The notes beneath the pieces are model-generated. The model made no database searches. It was not told the DNA's origin and saw only the letters and a list, made by a program, of their open reading frames with translations. Of a stretch of 44,494 nucleotides of DNA, positions 14,562 through 20,627 are shown in pieces. Both the position numbers and the translations under genes were made by a program. Within the stretch, counting starts at the first letter, position 1. Every line of letters starts with the position of its first letter. This stretch comes from a virus, in IMG/VR virus record IMGVR_UViG_3300031565_000084, positions 1-44,494 of that record, one strand, 5' to 3'.

Positions 14562-15268
14562 TCCTGTCTTTCTTCCGCCGCGACGGTCGCGGCCATGCCC
14601 TTATCTTTGCGTCCTTTCTTGCCTTTTTTATCCGTGCCCTCTGTGTCCTCTGTGCCCTCTGTGGCTGAATCCTCTGCGGCTTGGCTTTTCTCGGCGGCCT
14701 TGCGCTCCGCCTCGGCCAGCAGCGGGCGCTCGGCATCGGCGATGCCCTTCTCGGCCAGGTCCTGCAGGTCCTCCTCCCATCCGTATACCTCCACGACGTC
14801 GCGGAAATCCTGAATGTCGTGCTTGCGGATCCGGCACACGATCCGCCCGCGGTCATCCCGCTTGGGCTGACCGTTGGTATCGAGCGACAATTGAGCGTGC
14901 CCCAGCTCGTGGAAGATCAACCGTTCTTTCTGTTTTTCGCTGAAGGTCGGCCAGGCGTCCTCGTTGAGCAGGATGATGAAATCCCATTCATCCAGCTCGC
15001 GGTCAAGATCCCCGCGTTTGCGGCACTGGCCGAGGGTCCGTCGCCCGTCGGCGTCCGGCCGCCAGCCCAGCCGCCAGGCGATGCCGATCTTGACGTCCGC
15101 CAGGTCCGCGCGCCGCGTCTTGATCAACTCCTCCATGATGCGATAGGGTTCCGTGACGTTTCCCGTATGTTCGATCCGCCGCTGAATGAATTTCACCGTG
15201 ACCCGTTTGCGTTTCTGGCCCGAACCTTTCGGCCGGCCGCGTTTAGAACTCCCAGGTTTTCTGCCCAT
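14558..15268 (-). CDS. Putative phage metallopeptidase (HELGH)
   Basis: 236 residues; AGGAAGATC precedes ATG 15268. After a very basic N-terminus, residues 30-165 form a domain with 'EWDFIILLNEDAWPTFSEKQ' and the zinc motif FHELGHAQL, the pattern of the putative phage metallopeptidase family. HExxH supplies two zinc ligands and the catalytic Glu. The C-terminal 45 residues are low-complexity and include ATEGTEDTEGTDK, read in frame from a CACAGAG repeat (14635-14667). The substrate is unknown; processing of phage or host proteins is possible. Confidence 0.8.
   Translation of the reverse strand: MGRKPGSSKRGRPKGSGQKRKRVTVKFIQRRIEHTGNVTEPYRIMEELIKTRRADLADVKIGIAWRLGWRPDADGRRTLGQCRKRGDLDRELDEWDFIILLNEDAWPTFSEKQKERLIFHELGHAQLSLDTNGQPKRDDRGRIVCRIRKHDIQDFRDVVEVYGWEEDLQDLAEKGIADAERPLLAEAERKAAEKSQAAEDSATEGTEDTEGTDKKGKKGRKDKGMAATVAAEERQD
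14635..14667 (-). repeat. CACAGAG repeat embedded in metallopeptidase coding sequence
   Basis: This copy is translated as SATEGTEDTEGTD without breaking the frame, adding a charged tail to the metallopeptidase. Confidence 0.85.
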
Positions 15269-15440
15269 GATCTTCCTTTCTCGTTTGATATTGCCGATCG
15301 TATTCGAGTTGTGCGATCCGCACCTGCACGTCCGCCGGGCCCTTGCCCGCCGCCGTCGCGGACGCCAGCTTGGCGGGGTCGATAGCCTCCACCCTGCCGT
15401 CCGCCGCCCGCAACAAAATAAATACGTCCTGCCAGCTCAT
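15243..15440 (-). CDS. Small hypothetical protein
   Basis: 65 residues, starting MSWQDVFILLRAADGRVEA. It overlaps the metallopeptidase start by 26 bases. No clear ribosome site precedes ATG 15440. Predicted soluble; family not recognised. Confidence 0.5.
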   Translation of the reverse strand: MSWQDVFILLRAADGRVEAIDPAKLASATAAGKGPADVQVRIAQLEYDRQYQTRKEDHGQKTWEF

Positions 15441-15449
15441 CTTTGTAGT

Positions 15450-15490
15450 AATGATTGACTATTTACTATTGACGATTGACGATTGACGAT
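15450..15490 (-). repeat. AATCATAAATC-family dispersed repeat
   Basis: Tandem ATTGACGATT words (TTTACTATTGACGATTGACG). They supply the C-terminus and stop codon of the tiny gene at 15459-15608. Confidence 0.8.
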
Positions 15491-15608
15491 CGCGCCGTTC
15501 TTTGGCGAGCATTGTGATCCGCCGAGCGATCTTCATGGGCACGACGACGCCCACCGGCCTTTCGATTCCAAGTGCCTTATGCCGGCGATTGTAAAATACG
15601 ACAGCCAT
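15459..15608 (-). CDS. Tiny basic protein ending in a repeat
   Basis: 49 residues. GAAAGGAGCCCAAAGAA gives a strong ribosome site before ATG 15608. The sequence is basic with a hydrophobic middle (GVVVPMKIARRITML). The last nine residues (QSSIVNSK region) are read from the AATCATAAATC-type repeat at 15450-15490. Function unknown. Confidence 0.5.
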   Translation of the reverse strand: MAVVFYNRRHKALGIERPVGVVVPMKIARRITMLAKERRDRQSSIVNSK

Positions 15609-15629
15609 TTCTTTGGGCTCCTTTCGTGG

Positions 15630-15782
15630 TTAGGACAGCTTCCCGGCCACCCTCAGGACCCAGGAGCCGATGATCATCAGCGCCGTCACGATGGCCGCGG
15701 CGATCACCAGATAACGATAGCACTCCATCATCTCGAGATGCTCCTGCTCTTTGCGTTCGTAATAGCCTTGTTCCGGCTCCAT
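15630..15782 (-). CDS. Single-pass membrane peptide (50 aa)
   Basis: 50 residues from ATG 15782, preceded by GAAAGGAGACCCTT. A charged N-terminus (EPEQGYYERKEQEHLEMM) is followed by one membrane helix at residues 24-44 (LVIAAAIVTALMIIGSWVL) and a short basic tail. It is a candidate accessory lysis protein (antiholin or pinholin-like) because of its position between metallopeptidase and tRNA genes, but this is only a suggestion. Confidence 0.6.
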   Translation of the reverse strand: MEPEQGYYERKEQEHLEMMECYRYLVIAAAIVTALMIIGSWVLRVAGKLS

Positions 15783-15800
15783 AAGGGTCTCCTTTCTCGA

Positions 15801-15902
15801 TCATCGGCGCCGCCGCCTCGTGCGGAACGGCCGGCCGCCTCCACCAGGTTGCGGCTCGGCGCCAATGATCGCTTGGTCCATTTCTATTTTCTATTTGCGA
15901 TC
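15801..15902 (-). other. Gap with a minor 26-codon frame
   Basis: A 26-codon frame (15801-15881, Gly- and Arg-rich end) starts right after a degenerate repeat TCTATTTTCTATTTGCG. It lacks a ribosome site, so I do not call it a gene. Confidence 0.3.
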
Positions 15903-16004
15903 TCAATAATTCCGCCTGCTACCCCGGCCCTTGCAGGATCGGCACGTGTTCTGTTTGCCTCTCGTCGTCGCCGTGGTGGTGTACCGGGCACGGCTACTGC
16001 ACAT
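15903..16004 (-). CDS. Possible tiny zinc-knuckle peptide
   Basis: A 33-codon frame with CRSCKGRG near its end, resembling half of a DnaJ-type zinc knuckle, in a very basic Thr/Arg-rich sequence. No good ribosome site precedes ATG 16004. It may be real but untestable from sequence alone. Confidence 0.3.
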   Translation of the reverse strand: MCSSRARYTTTATTRGKQNTCRSCKGRGSRRNY

Positions 16005-16028
16005 TCAGGGTTATTTCATCGGGCCCAA

Positions 16029-16100
16029 TAGCGGGGGCCGGATTCGAACCGGCGTCCTCCTGGTTATGAGCCAGGCGTGTAGCCGCTACACTACCCCGCG
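16029..16100 (-). tRNA. tRNA-Met (anticodon CAT)
   Basis: A 72-nt cloverleaf on the minus strand: acceptor 5' strand CGCGGGG (16100-16094), D arm GTGT/ACAC, anticodon stem CCTGG/CCAGG around loop CTCATAA (anticodon CAT), five-base variable loop, T arm GCCGG TTCGAAT CCGGC, and acceptor 3' strand CCCCGCT. No CCA is encoded. Base 1 (C) faces U at position 72, so the first acceptor pair is absent, as in bacterial initiator tRNAs (C1-A72). However the anticodon stem lacks the three G-C pairs of initiators. Elongator Met or a lysidine-modified Ile tRNA are alternatives. Confidence 0.9.
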
Positions 16101-16187
16101 ATAAGCCCCATCGGCGTCCGTTGCTCGATGGGGCCTTCAAAAAGGAGGCTACTGACAAAACTGACAAAGAAGATGCCGCGTTCATCG

Positions 16188-16403
16188 TTAATCCAAATCC
16201 TTCTGGAAGCCGCGATAAGACAGCCTCTCGCCGATCATGCGAAAGACCCGCTCGCACTCTCCACAATAGAAATCCTCGCGCCACGAGCGGTAGATAATCT
16301 TAGGCATGGTGCAGCCCGGGCACATATCATCCTCGAGCAGGGCCGCCTGCTCGACGGCCGTCAGCCGGCCGGGCTGGCGTTCCGTTGTACTCTTCGTAGT
16401 CAT
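16188..16403 (-). CDS. Small zinc-finger protein
   Basis: 71 residues; AGGAGCGTCAGGG precedes ATG 16403, which overlaps the upstream stop as ATGA. Cysteines in CPGC and, 18 residues later, CGEC form a zinc ribbon within a helical protein. Likely nucleic-acid binding. First gene downstream of a coupled cluster and just upstream of the tRNA. Confidence 0.7.
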   Translation of the reverse strand: MTTKSTTERQPGRLTAVEQAALLEDDMCPGCTMPKIIYRSWREDFYCGECERVFRMIGERLSYRGFQKDLD

Positions 16404-16720
16404 CCCTGACGCTCCTGTTCTCGCCGCTCATATTCGGCGTTTACCTCATGCCGCCAGCGGTCCAGGACGGCCCGCGCGACGTCCGGCTTGTTCCGGATCG
16501 CGGCCGATAGAATCCTCTGAGTCTCGTTTACGACCAGCTCGGCGTAGAAGGCCGCCGGCATGGATTTGGGCCGGCCGGCCTTGCTGTCATAGATGATCGC
16601 CAGAACGGTACATTTCAAATCGAAGTCCACATCGCCGACGCCGTGCAGGGCGTTGAACAGCTCATCGAGGTTTTCGAGCCGCCCGAGCTCGCGGGCCGGC
16701 TCCCGGCCTTCTTCTGTCAT
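16400..16720 (-). CDS. Small hypothetical phage protein
   Basis: 106 residues from ATG 16720. An in-frame extension to 17050 is rejected because it would overlap the entire neighbouring gene in another frame and is Arg/Pro-rich. The chosen product is helical (LENLDELFNALHGVGDVD, ERREQERQG end). AAAGGAC lies almost against the ATG. Stop overlaps the zinc-finger start as ATGA. Family not recognised. Confidence 0.6.
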   Translation of the reverse strand: MTEEGREPARELGRLENLDELFNALHGVGDVDFDLKCTVLAIIYDSKAGRPKSMPAAFYAELVVNETQRILSAAIRNKPDVARAVLDRWRHEVNAEYERREQERQG

Positions 16721-16725
16721 GTCCT

Positions 16726-17019
16726 TTATGGTCCCGTACTCACGATATCGCTCACGGCCCGGCCGACGATCTCGAAGTCCACCACCGCGGTCCGCCGCTT
16801 CAGCTCGAACAGATTGACGATTCCTTTTTTCTGGACCATGAGGCTGACCCAGTAGGAATCGCTGCCGGGCTTGCGGAAGATCGTCGCCGAGACGGGCGCG
16901 GGCCGGCAGCCCAATATCTCCACCGCCCTGGCCGCCAGGGCCTGCAGCTCGATCGGCGGCGGCGGCTTGATTGTTATGCTCTCGTCGATGATGATCGTGA
17001 CTGTTTTGCCGGCATTCAT
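16726..17019 (-). CDS. Small hypothetical protein
   Basis: 97 residues; GGAGGAGCGATC precedes ATG 17019, which also overlaps the upstream stop as ATGA. Alternating beta strands (KTVTIIIDESITIK, SYWVSLMVQKKGIVNLFEL) suggest a small beta-sheet fold. No motif known to me. Confidence 0.6.
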   Translation of the reverse strand: MNAGKTVTIIIDESITIKPPPPIELQALAARAVEILGCRPAPVSATIFRKPGSDSYWVSLMVQKKGIVNLFELKRRTAVVDFEIVGRAVSDIVSTGP

Positions 17020-17336
17020 GATCGCTCCTCCTGGCCGTAGGCCCAGTCATCCCGGCTGGCCGTTTCGAGCTGCGAGAGCTTCACAAACGGCAGATCGGCC
17101 ATATAGATCGCGTGCTTGCTGGCGAAGTTGCCGGCGTGCTCGGCGCAGTAGAGCTTCTGGCCGCTGACGGCCGCCTTGCCCCGCATGTGGTCCCACTCGC
17201 ACACGTACTCCGCCGCCTTCTGGCAATGAGCCGCCGCACACTTCGGCGAATAGGCCTCCCGGCTCAGCCGGGCCGTTCTGTGATGCCAACTCTTTTTCGT
17301 CTTTCGTCTATCGTCGGGCATCATTCGTGGATTCAT
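17016..17336 (-). CDS. Small Cys/His-rich protein
   Basis: 106 residues, start overlapping the HNH-AP2 stop as ATGA. CAAAHCQKAAEYVCEWDH and, further on, LYCAEHAGNF place several Cys and His residues as in a treble-clef or B-box-like zinc fold. The basic N-terminus may bind nucleic acid. Two later Met codons (residues 5 and 6) are alternative starts. Confidence 0.6.
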   Translation of the reverse strand: MNPRMMPDDRRKTKKSWHHRTARLSREAYSPKCAAAHCQKAAEYVCEWDHMRGKAAVSGQKLYCAEHAGNFASKHAIYMADLPFVKLSQLETASRDDWAYGQEERS

Positions 17337-17887
17337 CCGCTTTGCGCTCTGACCTTTTTGTTTTGAGTAATCATATTTCCGGTTTTGGTATGATCGAAAT
17401 TTGTTCGTCCAAACTTGCCAAAATACTTCCTTGACATCTCATCGTAGCCTTTGGCGGCATCAATCTCGGATACAAATAGACCCAAAGAGATTCGTCGCCT
17501 CTCTACCTGAATGCGAGCGCACCATTTTGCTTCATCCCGACCCCGATAAACGCCTTTAAATTGGGAAGATACAATATGCTTGGCATACACCCGGTGTGGT
17601 CTTTGATTCTGAAGATTTTGGGTCTTACTTGCGATTCTCAAATTGCTTCTCTGGTTATTAAGACCATCGAGATCAATATGGTCAACATCCATGCCGACGG
17701 GTGGTTGTAAGATTTCCCGGTGCATGCGGATTGTTGTTCTCTTCCCATTTTTGCGGGATGACGTTCTTGATGCGTAATAAGTATTACGGCCTTTCTCAGA
17801 ATGCCATTTCCATTGATTCAGCCATTCATAATCGCCATCATCGACAATGGCGACTTTCTCTTTTGTGAGTTGAATTTTTTTGCTCAT
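17333..17887 (-). CDS. HNH-AP2 homing-type endonuclease
   Basis: 184 residues from ATG 17887, with GGAGG nine bases upstream. The N-terminal part is the HNH domain ('MHREILQPPVGMDVDHIDLDG', 'NNQRSNLRIASKTQN'), with the His and Asn residues of the nuclease centre. The C-terminal part is an AP2 DNA-binding domain (SSQFKGVYRGRDEAKWCARI to AAKGYDEMSRKYFG). This is the classic free-standing phage homing endonuclease. The frame stays open upstream to 18189 through two repeat families, but the strong internal ribosome site favours the shorter form. Confidence 0.9.
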   Translation of the reverse strand: MSKKIQLTKEKVAIVDDGDYEWLNQWKWHSEKGRNTYYASRTSSRKNGKRTTIRMHREILQPPVGMDVDHIDLDGLNNQRSNLRIASKTQNLQNQRPHRVYAKHIVSSQFKGVYRGRDEAKWCARIQVERRRISLGLFVSEIDAAKGYDEMSRKYFGKFGRTNFDHTKTGNMITQNKKVRAQSG

Positions 17888-17910
17888 CAGCTTTGCCCTC
17901 CGGCCTTGGG

Positions 17911-17952
17911 TGATTTCTGATTTATGATTTGCGATTGTCGATTGTCGATTGT
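17911..17952 (-). repeat. AATCATAAATC-family dispersed repeat
   Basis: TGATTTCTGATTTATGATTT and GCGATTGTCGATTGTCGATT words lie in the leader of the HNH-AP2 gene. Confidence 0.85.
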
Positions 17953-17976
17953 TCCGCCGGAGGCGGATTGGCCCTC

Positions 17977-18042
17977 TCTGTGTGCTCCCTCGACAGGCTC
18001 GGGACGGCGTCTGTGTGCTCCCTCGACCAGCTCGGGACGGCG
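17977..18042. repeat. Tandem pair of 33-bp units
   Basis: Two consecutive 33-bp units (17977-18009 and 18010-18042) share TCTGTGTGCTCCCTCGAC and GCTCGGGACGGCG and differ at two adjacent bases (AG versus CA). A third, degraded start follows (TCTGTGGCCCAAAACTCTGT). This is a third repeat type, embedded between the other two families. Confidence 0.85.
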
Positions 18043-18212
18043 TCTGTGGCCCAAAACTCTGTGGCTTGGGATGAACAGAAAAAGAAGCGCCAGCAGCGGA
18101 GAAACAAAGTTGCGACAGAGCTTCAGGAACTGCCGGCGCTTGAGGGCTTTTGCAAAAAGGATTCAATCGGTTACTCTGTCGCATTCTAATTCTCCTGTAT
18201 TTCATTTTCTGT

Positions 18213-18242
18213 ATTATCGGGTAAATTCCAATTGGAAGTCAA
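18213..18242 (-). promoter_or_regulatory. Sigma-70-type promoter toward HNH-AP2 cluster
   Basis: On the minus strand: -35 TTGACT (18242-18237), an 18-bp spacer, and -10 GATAAT (18218-18213). It is followed by AGGAGAATTAGAATG with an ATG at 18189. It should drive leftward transcription of the early region from 17.9 kb down. Confidence 0.6.
18226..18237. promoter_or_regulatory. Perfect 12-bp palindrome in promoter spacer (operator candidate)
   Basis: TTCCAATTGGAA is fully palindromic and sits between the -35 and -10 boxes of the leftward promoter, an ideal place for a repressor. The nearest divergent gene (18325-18603, plus strand) is a ribbon-helix-helix candidate. Confidence 0.55.
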
Positions 18243-18324
18243 GGGAATTATTTGGTTTTTTTCTAAAATCTTGAAAAATCTTTGGCGACGTATCCCTAAT
18301 CCCTTGATAAATCTATGGTTATAT

Positions 18325-18603
18325 ATGGGTACTGGACAGGGTAAAATCACATTCAGCAAGGATATAAGCGAATATGTAGTTGATATATTCGAGCGTTTGT
18401 ACAAGGACCTGGGCTCGCCAAAGTATCGTATTCTTGAGGCAGCTATTGAGTCTTTTTCTGAACTACCGCGAGAATTTCAATATGCCCTTAAGGGGTACAA
18501 TGAGGCCGATAGGAAACTTTGCCTTGATTTGATTCGTGAGCTTGAATTGCGGCAGCAACGATCTGAACCCGGTATAAAGGCCAGGTCTTCAAAGACCGGG
18601 TGA
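18325..18603 (+). CDS. Putative ribbon-helix-helix regulator (only plus-strand gene)
   Basis: 92 residues from ATG 18325; the frame opens earlier at TTG 18232 with a basic, hydrophobic extension. The sequence GKITFSKDISEYVVDIFERL followed by GSPKYRILEAAIESFSEL fits a strand-helix-helix of the CopG/Arc type. The DNA is more AT-rich than its neighbours. No clear ribosome site precedes the ATG. It reads away from the palindrome-containing leftward promoter, the usual position of a phage repressor. The assignment is inference from fold pattern and position. Confidence 0.5.
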   Translation: MGTGQGKITFSKDISEYVVDIFERLYKDLGSPKYRILEAAIESFSELPREFQYALKGYNEADRKLCLDLIRELELRQQRSEPGIKARSSKTG

Positions 18604-18664
18604 TTTCTTGAATGAGTTGCTCTTTCTGAAAGTCGATAATGCGGGGTTCGTCCGGTCTTTTCAT
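18488..18664 (-). CDS. Short frame antisense to the regulator's 3' end
   Basis: 58 codons from ATG 18664, with AGGAGCAAGCG upstream, a good ribosome site. The start overlaps as ATGA the stop of a 38-codon frame (18661-18777). The frame is open further upstream to a stop at 18750, and that extension (NNYPLYVVFRPALDYEGW, RTFQEQA) looks protein-like but has no ATG, GTG or TTG start. This could be the 3' remnant of a gene broken by mutation. It overlaps the plus-strand gene by 116 bases, so at most one of the two is likely to be a conserved protein there. Confidence 0.35.
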   Translation of the reverse strand: MKRPDEPRIIDFQKEQLIQEITRSLKTWPLYRVQIVAAAIQAHESNQGKVSYRPHCTP

Positions 18665-18783
18665 CGCTTGCTCCTGAAAAGTCCTCCATCCTTCATAGTC
18701 CAGTGCCGGGCGAAAGACGACGTATAACGGGTAATTATTGCGTGCGGCGATGAATTGACCTTAAGAGGTAACCCCATTTCATA

Positions 18784-18833
18784 AAAAAAGTGGCCGGGGC
18801 CGTCCTTACGGATAGGCCAGCCCTGGCCGTGTG
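18784..18833 (-). terminator. Intrinsic terminator of the moron cassette
   Basis: On the minus strand GGCC(A)GGG pairs with CCCGGCC, with a small inner TCC/GGA hairpin, followed directly by AC and seven T residues (18784-18789 region). It starts just after the stop codon at 18835, ending leftward transcription of the lipoprotein cassette. Confidence 0.8.
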
Positions 18834-18834
18834 T

Positions 18835-19218
18835 TCATCTTCTCTTCATAAAATCACCGTCTTGGAGTTCTCCACTGCTATACTTTCGCAAACTTTTGTG
18901 GCACTCAATACAAACGTTTAGATTCCCGCCCTCGACAGGACTGTCGCACTGAGCCCACTTTCCGTGATTCGGATCAGGAGGGTACTGAGAATGGCGCGGA
19001 TCTCGCTCCTGTAATGCGGCCTTTAATCGCAGCGAGCGGAAGAGACTCTCCTGGAGCGCGTTTGATTTCTTCCAGTACTCGGCGGACCGGGCGGCATGTT
19101 CCTTCGCCACGGCCAGCTCCGGCGGATCCCAGTACGTGAAAAAAACCAGCAACCCTAAAAGAATCAAACAAATCGCCAACAATATTATTCGCAACTCCTT
19201 TCCCATCTCCTTTTTCAT
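18835..19218 (-). CDS. Membrane-anchored protein with CxxCH motif
   Basis: 127 residues from ATG 19218; AAGGAGAGAAAG is an excellent ribosome site. Residues 8-28 form one membrane helix (RIILLAICLILLGLLVFFTY), with the rest probably periplasmic. The C-terminal part has CDSPVEGGNLNVCIECHKSL; CIECH is formally a haem c attachment motif but with the preceding Cys could equally be a zinc site. Last gene of a cassette bounded by its own promoter and terminator, pointing to an accessory, possibly host-altering, function. Confidence 0.7.
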   Translation of the reverse strand: MKKEMGKELRIILLAICLILLGLLVFFTYWDPPELAVAKEHAARSAEYWKKSNALQESLFRSLRLKAALQERDPRHSQYPPDPNHGKWAQCDSPVEGGNLNVCIECHKSLRKYSSGELQDGDFMKRR

Positions 19219-19281
19219 CTTTCTCTCCTTTTCCGATCCAGGTATCCAGGACATTGAATCCAATTGATACTTTCGATTCTC

Positions 19282-19416
19282 TTACCCTAAATAGCCGTCG
19301 TGGCGTTTGTACCATTTGTCTTCCCGGTGATGTTCGGAAAGCAAGCATAAGAAAACTACAATGAAAACTACAAGGGCGATTATGCCCATCATCGAGACTA
19401 CGATCAGTCTGACCAT
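19282..19416 (-). CDS. Tiny membrane peptide (44 aa)
   Basis: 44 residues; GGAGGTGAAAA precedes ATG 19416, one of the best ribosome sites in the window. Residues 2-26 are a membrane helix (RLIVVSMMGIIALVVFIVVF), followed by a charged tail rich in His, Lys and Asp. Third gene of the cassette. No known family. Confidence 0.7.
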   Translation of the reverse strand: MVRLIVVSMMGIIALVVFIVVFLCLLSEHHREDKWYKRHDGYLG

Positions 19417-19436
19417 TTTTCACCTCCACGTTTTTT

Positions 19437-19832
19437 TTATTCTTTTGACCACCGACTCAAAAGTCCATTTGTAAAATAAAAACTGTTCGTTGGAAAACGA
19501 AAACGATGAACTCCTATACGATCTTCGTAGGCATAACTCAGTATTACCGTACCCTGTCCTAAGTCTTGCGTTTGTGAAGGCGTTCCCCACAAGTTTAGAA
19601 AATCCGTGACAGGCATGCCCGCATAGACTTGACCATTTTCCAGAGATTTCTCAAGGTCCTGTTGTCGCTGAACTTTTGTCATCGTATTGTCCAGCGTTTG
19701 TCTTTGCGCTTGAATTGATGCACGTTCAGATTCAAGTCTTGTACGCTGTCCTGGGTTGTCGTACACAAAAGGACCTGCACACCCGCCCAACAATACCAAC
19801 ATTAAACAAATTGTCAGCATTACTCTTTTCAT
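19437..19832 (-). CDS. Lipoprotein with SmpA/BamE-like domain (copy B)
   Basis: 131 residues from ATG 19832 (AAAGGAGAGAAAG upstream). The signal peptide KRVMLTICLMLVLLGGCAGP has a lipobox LGGC; the acylated Cys is residue 18. The mature part begins with a coiled-coil stretch, then 'GMPVTDFLNLWGTPSQTQDL' and a Tyr/Phe-rich beta end, a pattern seen in SmpA/OmlA (BamE) -like outer-membrane lipoproteins. Its first 62 coding bases are identical to those of the neighbouring lipoprotein. Phage lipoproteins of this kind often act in superinfection exclusion; here that is inferred. Confidence 0.75.
   Translation of the reverse strand: MKRVMLTICLMLVLLGGCAGPFVYDNPGQRTRLESERASIQAQRQTLDNTMTKVQRQQDLEKSLENGQVYAGMPVTDFLNLWGTPSQTQDLGQGTVILSYAYEDRIGVHRFRFPTNSFYFTNGLLSRWSKE
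19771..19832. repeat. 62-bp identical repeat encoding the lipoprotein signal peptide
   Basis: The 62 bases at 19771-19832 are identical to 20160-20221, covering start codon to just past the lipobox Cys. The rest of the two genes has diverged, so the signal segment was duplicated or converted recently. Confidence 0.95.
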
Positions 19833-19870
19833 CTTTCTCTCCTTTCTTTTGCTTCTGGCTTGACGATTGA

Positions 19871-20221
19871 CTATCCACGCCAATTTGTAAGAAGGCCATT
19901 TTCAAATGTGAACAAATAGACCTTGTAGCCATAGCGGTAGCTTCGCACAGCTATGTTACCATACCTCCAAGTCTCCCGGATGATATTGCCCTCAGCAGAG
20001 CGATCTCTGGCCGCGGGACCCCCACAAATCATTAAAAGTTCGTCTTGGCTCATGCCGATGTGGATAGTACTATCGGCCAGTTTGGGTTCAAAAAACGCGA
20101 GGATTTCCTTGTTCGTATTATAAACGCCCCCGCCGTCAAGTTGGGTTTTGAATTGTATGGGACCTGCACACCCGCCCAACAATACCAACATTAAACAAAT
20201 TGTCAGCATTACTCTTTTCAT
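19871..20221 (-). CDS. Lipoprotein with SmpA/BamE-like domain (copy A)
   Basis: 116 residues from ATG 20221, after AAAGGAGAAGAAC. Signal peptide identical to that of copy B (KRVMLTICLMLVLLGGCAGP). The mature region has 'HIGMSQDELLMICGGPAA' and 'RETWRYG', then beta strands ending FTFENGLLTNW, matching the SmpA/BamE-like two-helix, three-strand plan. First gene of the cassette, 120 bases downstream of a strong promoter. A further in-frame ATG at 20301 would add a repeat-free 27-residue N-terminus but would destroy the signal peptide. Confidence 0.78.
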   Translation of the reverse strand: MKRVMLTICLMLVLLGGCAGPIQFKTQLDGGGVYNTNKEILAFFEPKLADSTIHIGMSQDELLMICGGPAARDRSAEGNIIRETWRYGNIAVRSYRYGYKVYLFTFENGLLTNWRG

Positions 20222-20344
20222 GTTCTTCTCCTTTGAAAAAGGTGGGCCGCTTGCGGTTGATACGCATAGACCCATAAGGTTGATGCACCGTTCGCGGCCC
20301 ATGATTTTATACTTTGATTGTGAGTCTATTCGTATCATACCCAC

Positions 20345-20373
20345 AATATAGCGAGCAAAGGCCGGCTGGTCAA
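20345..20373 (-). promoter_or_regulatory. Strong sigma-70-type promoter of the lipoprotein cassette
   Basis: On the minus strand: -35 TTGACC (20373-20368), a 17-bp spacer, and -10 TATATT (20350-20345). It lies upstream of the first lipoprotein gene and is oriented toward it. It is the best promoter match that I can see in the window. Confidence 0.8.
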
Positions 20374-20627
20374 GACAATTTCCGAATCTTTGCCCGCTCA
20401 CAGAAGCCCACAGGGCCTCGTTTGGGGCCACCCGTTGCCCACGGGGGCGACGATCTCCCTCATTATGGCGTAATGGTAGCCTCCTCCAGGGGGCGTTCGT
20501 GGGCTGGCGCTCGCGTGAACGGCATCCTGTGGCGCAGAATGGCCAATAGAGAACGCCGCCGGCGTTCGGGCCCGCCGACGGCGTCACACGAAAGGAAGCA
20601 GATCGCTCGGAATTTACTATTTCTGAT
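20374..20627. other. Non-coding gap upstream of the moron promoter
   Basis: No convincing gene. It holds a perfect seven-base inverted repeat GAACGCC...GGCGTTC near 20553-20569 and ends in TTCTGATTTATGATTTATGA (repeat family 2, 20611-20643). Frames across it are Arg/Pro-rich and lack ribosome sites. Confidence 0.5.

Noticed and set aside
16400-17050. 216-codon version of the gene ending at 16400
   Set aside because: The extra N-terminal part fully overlaps a better gene (16726-17019) in another frame and has shadow-like Arg/Pro composition.
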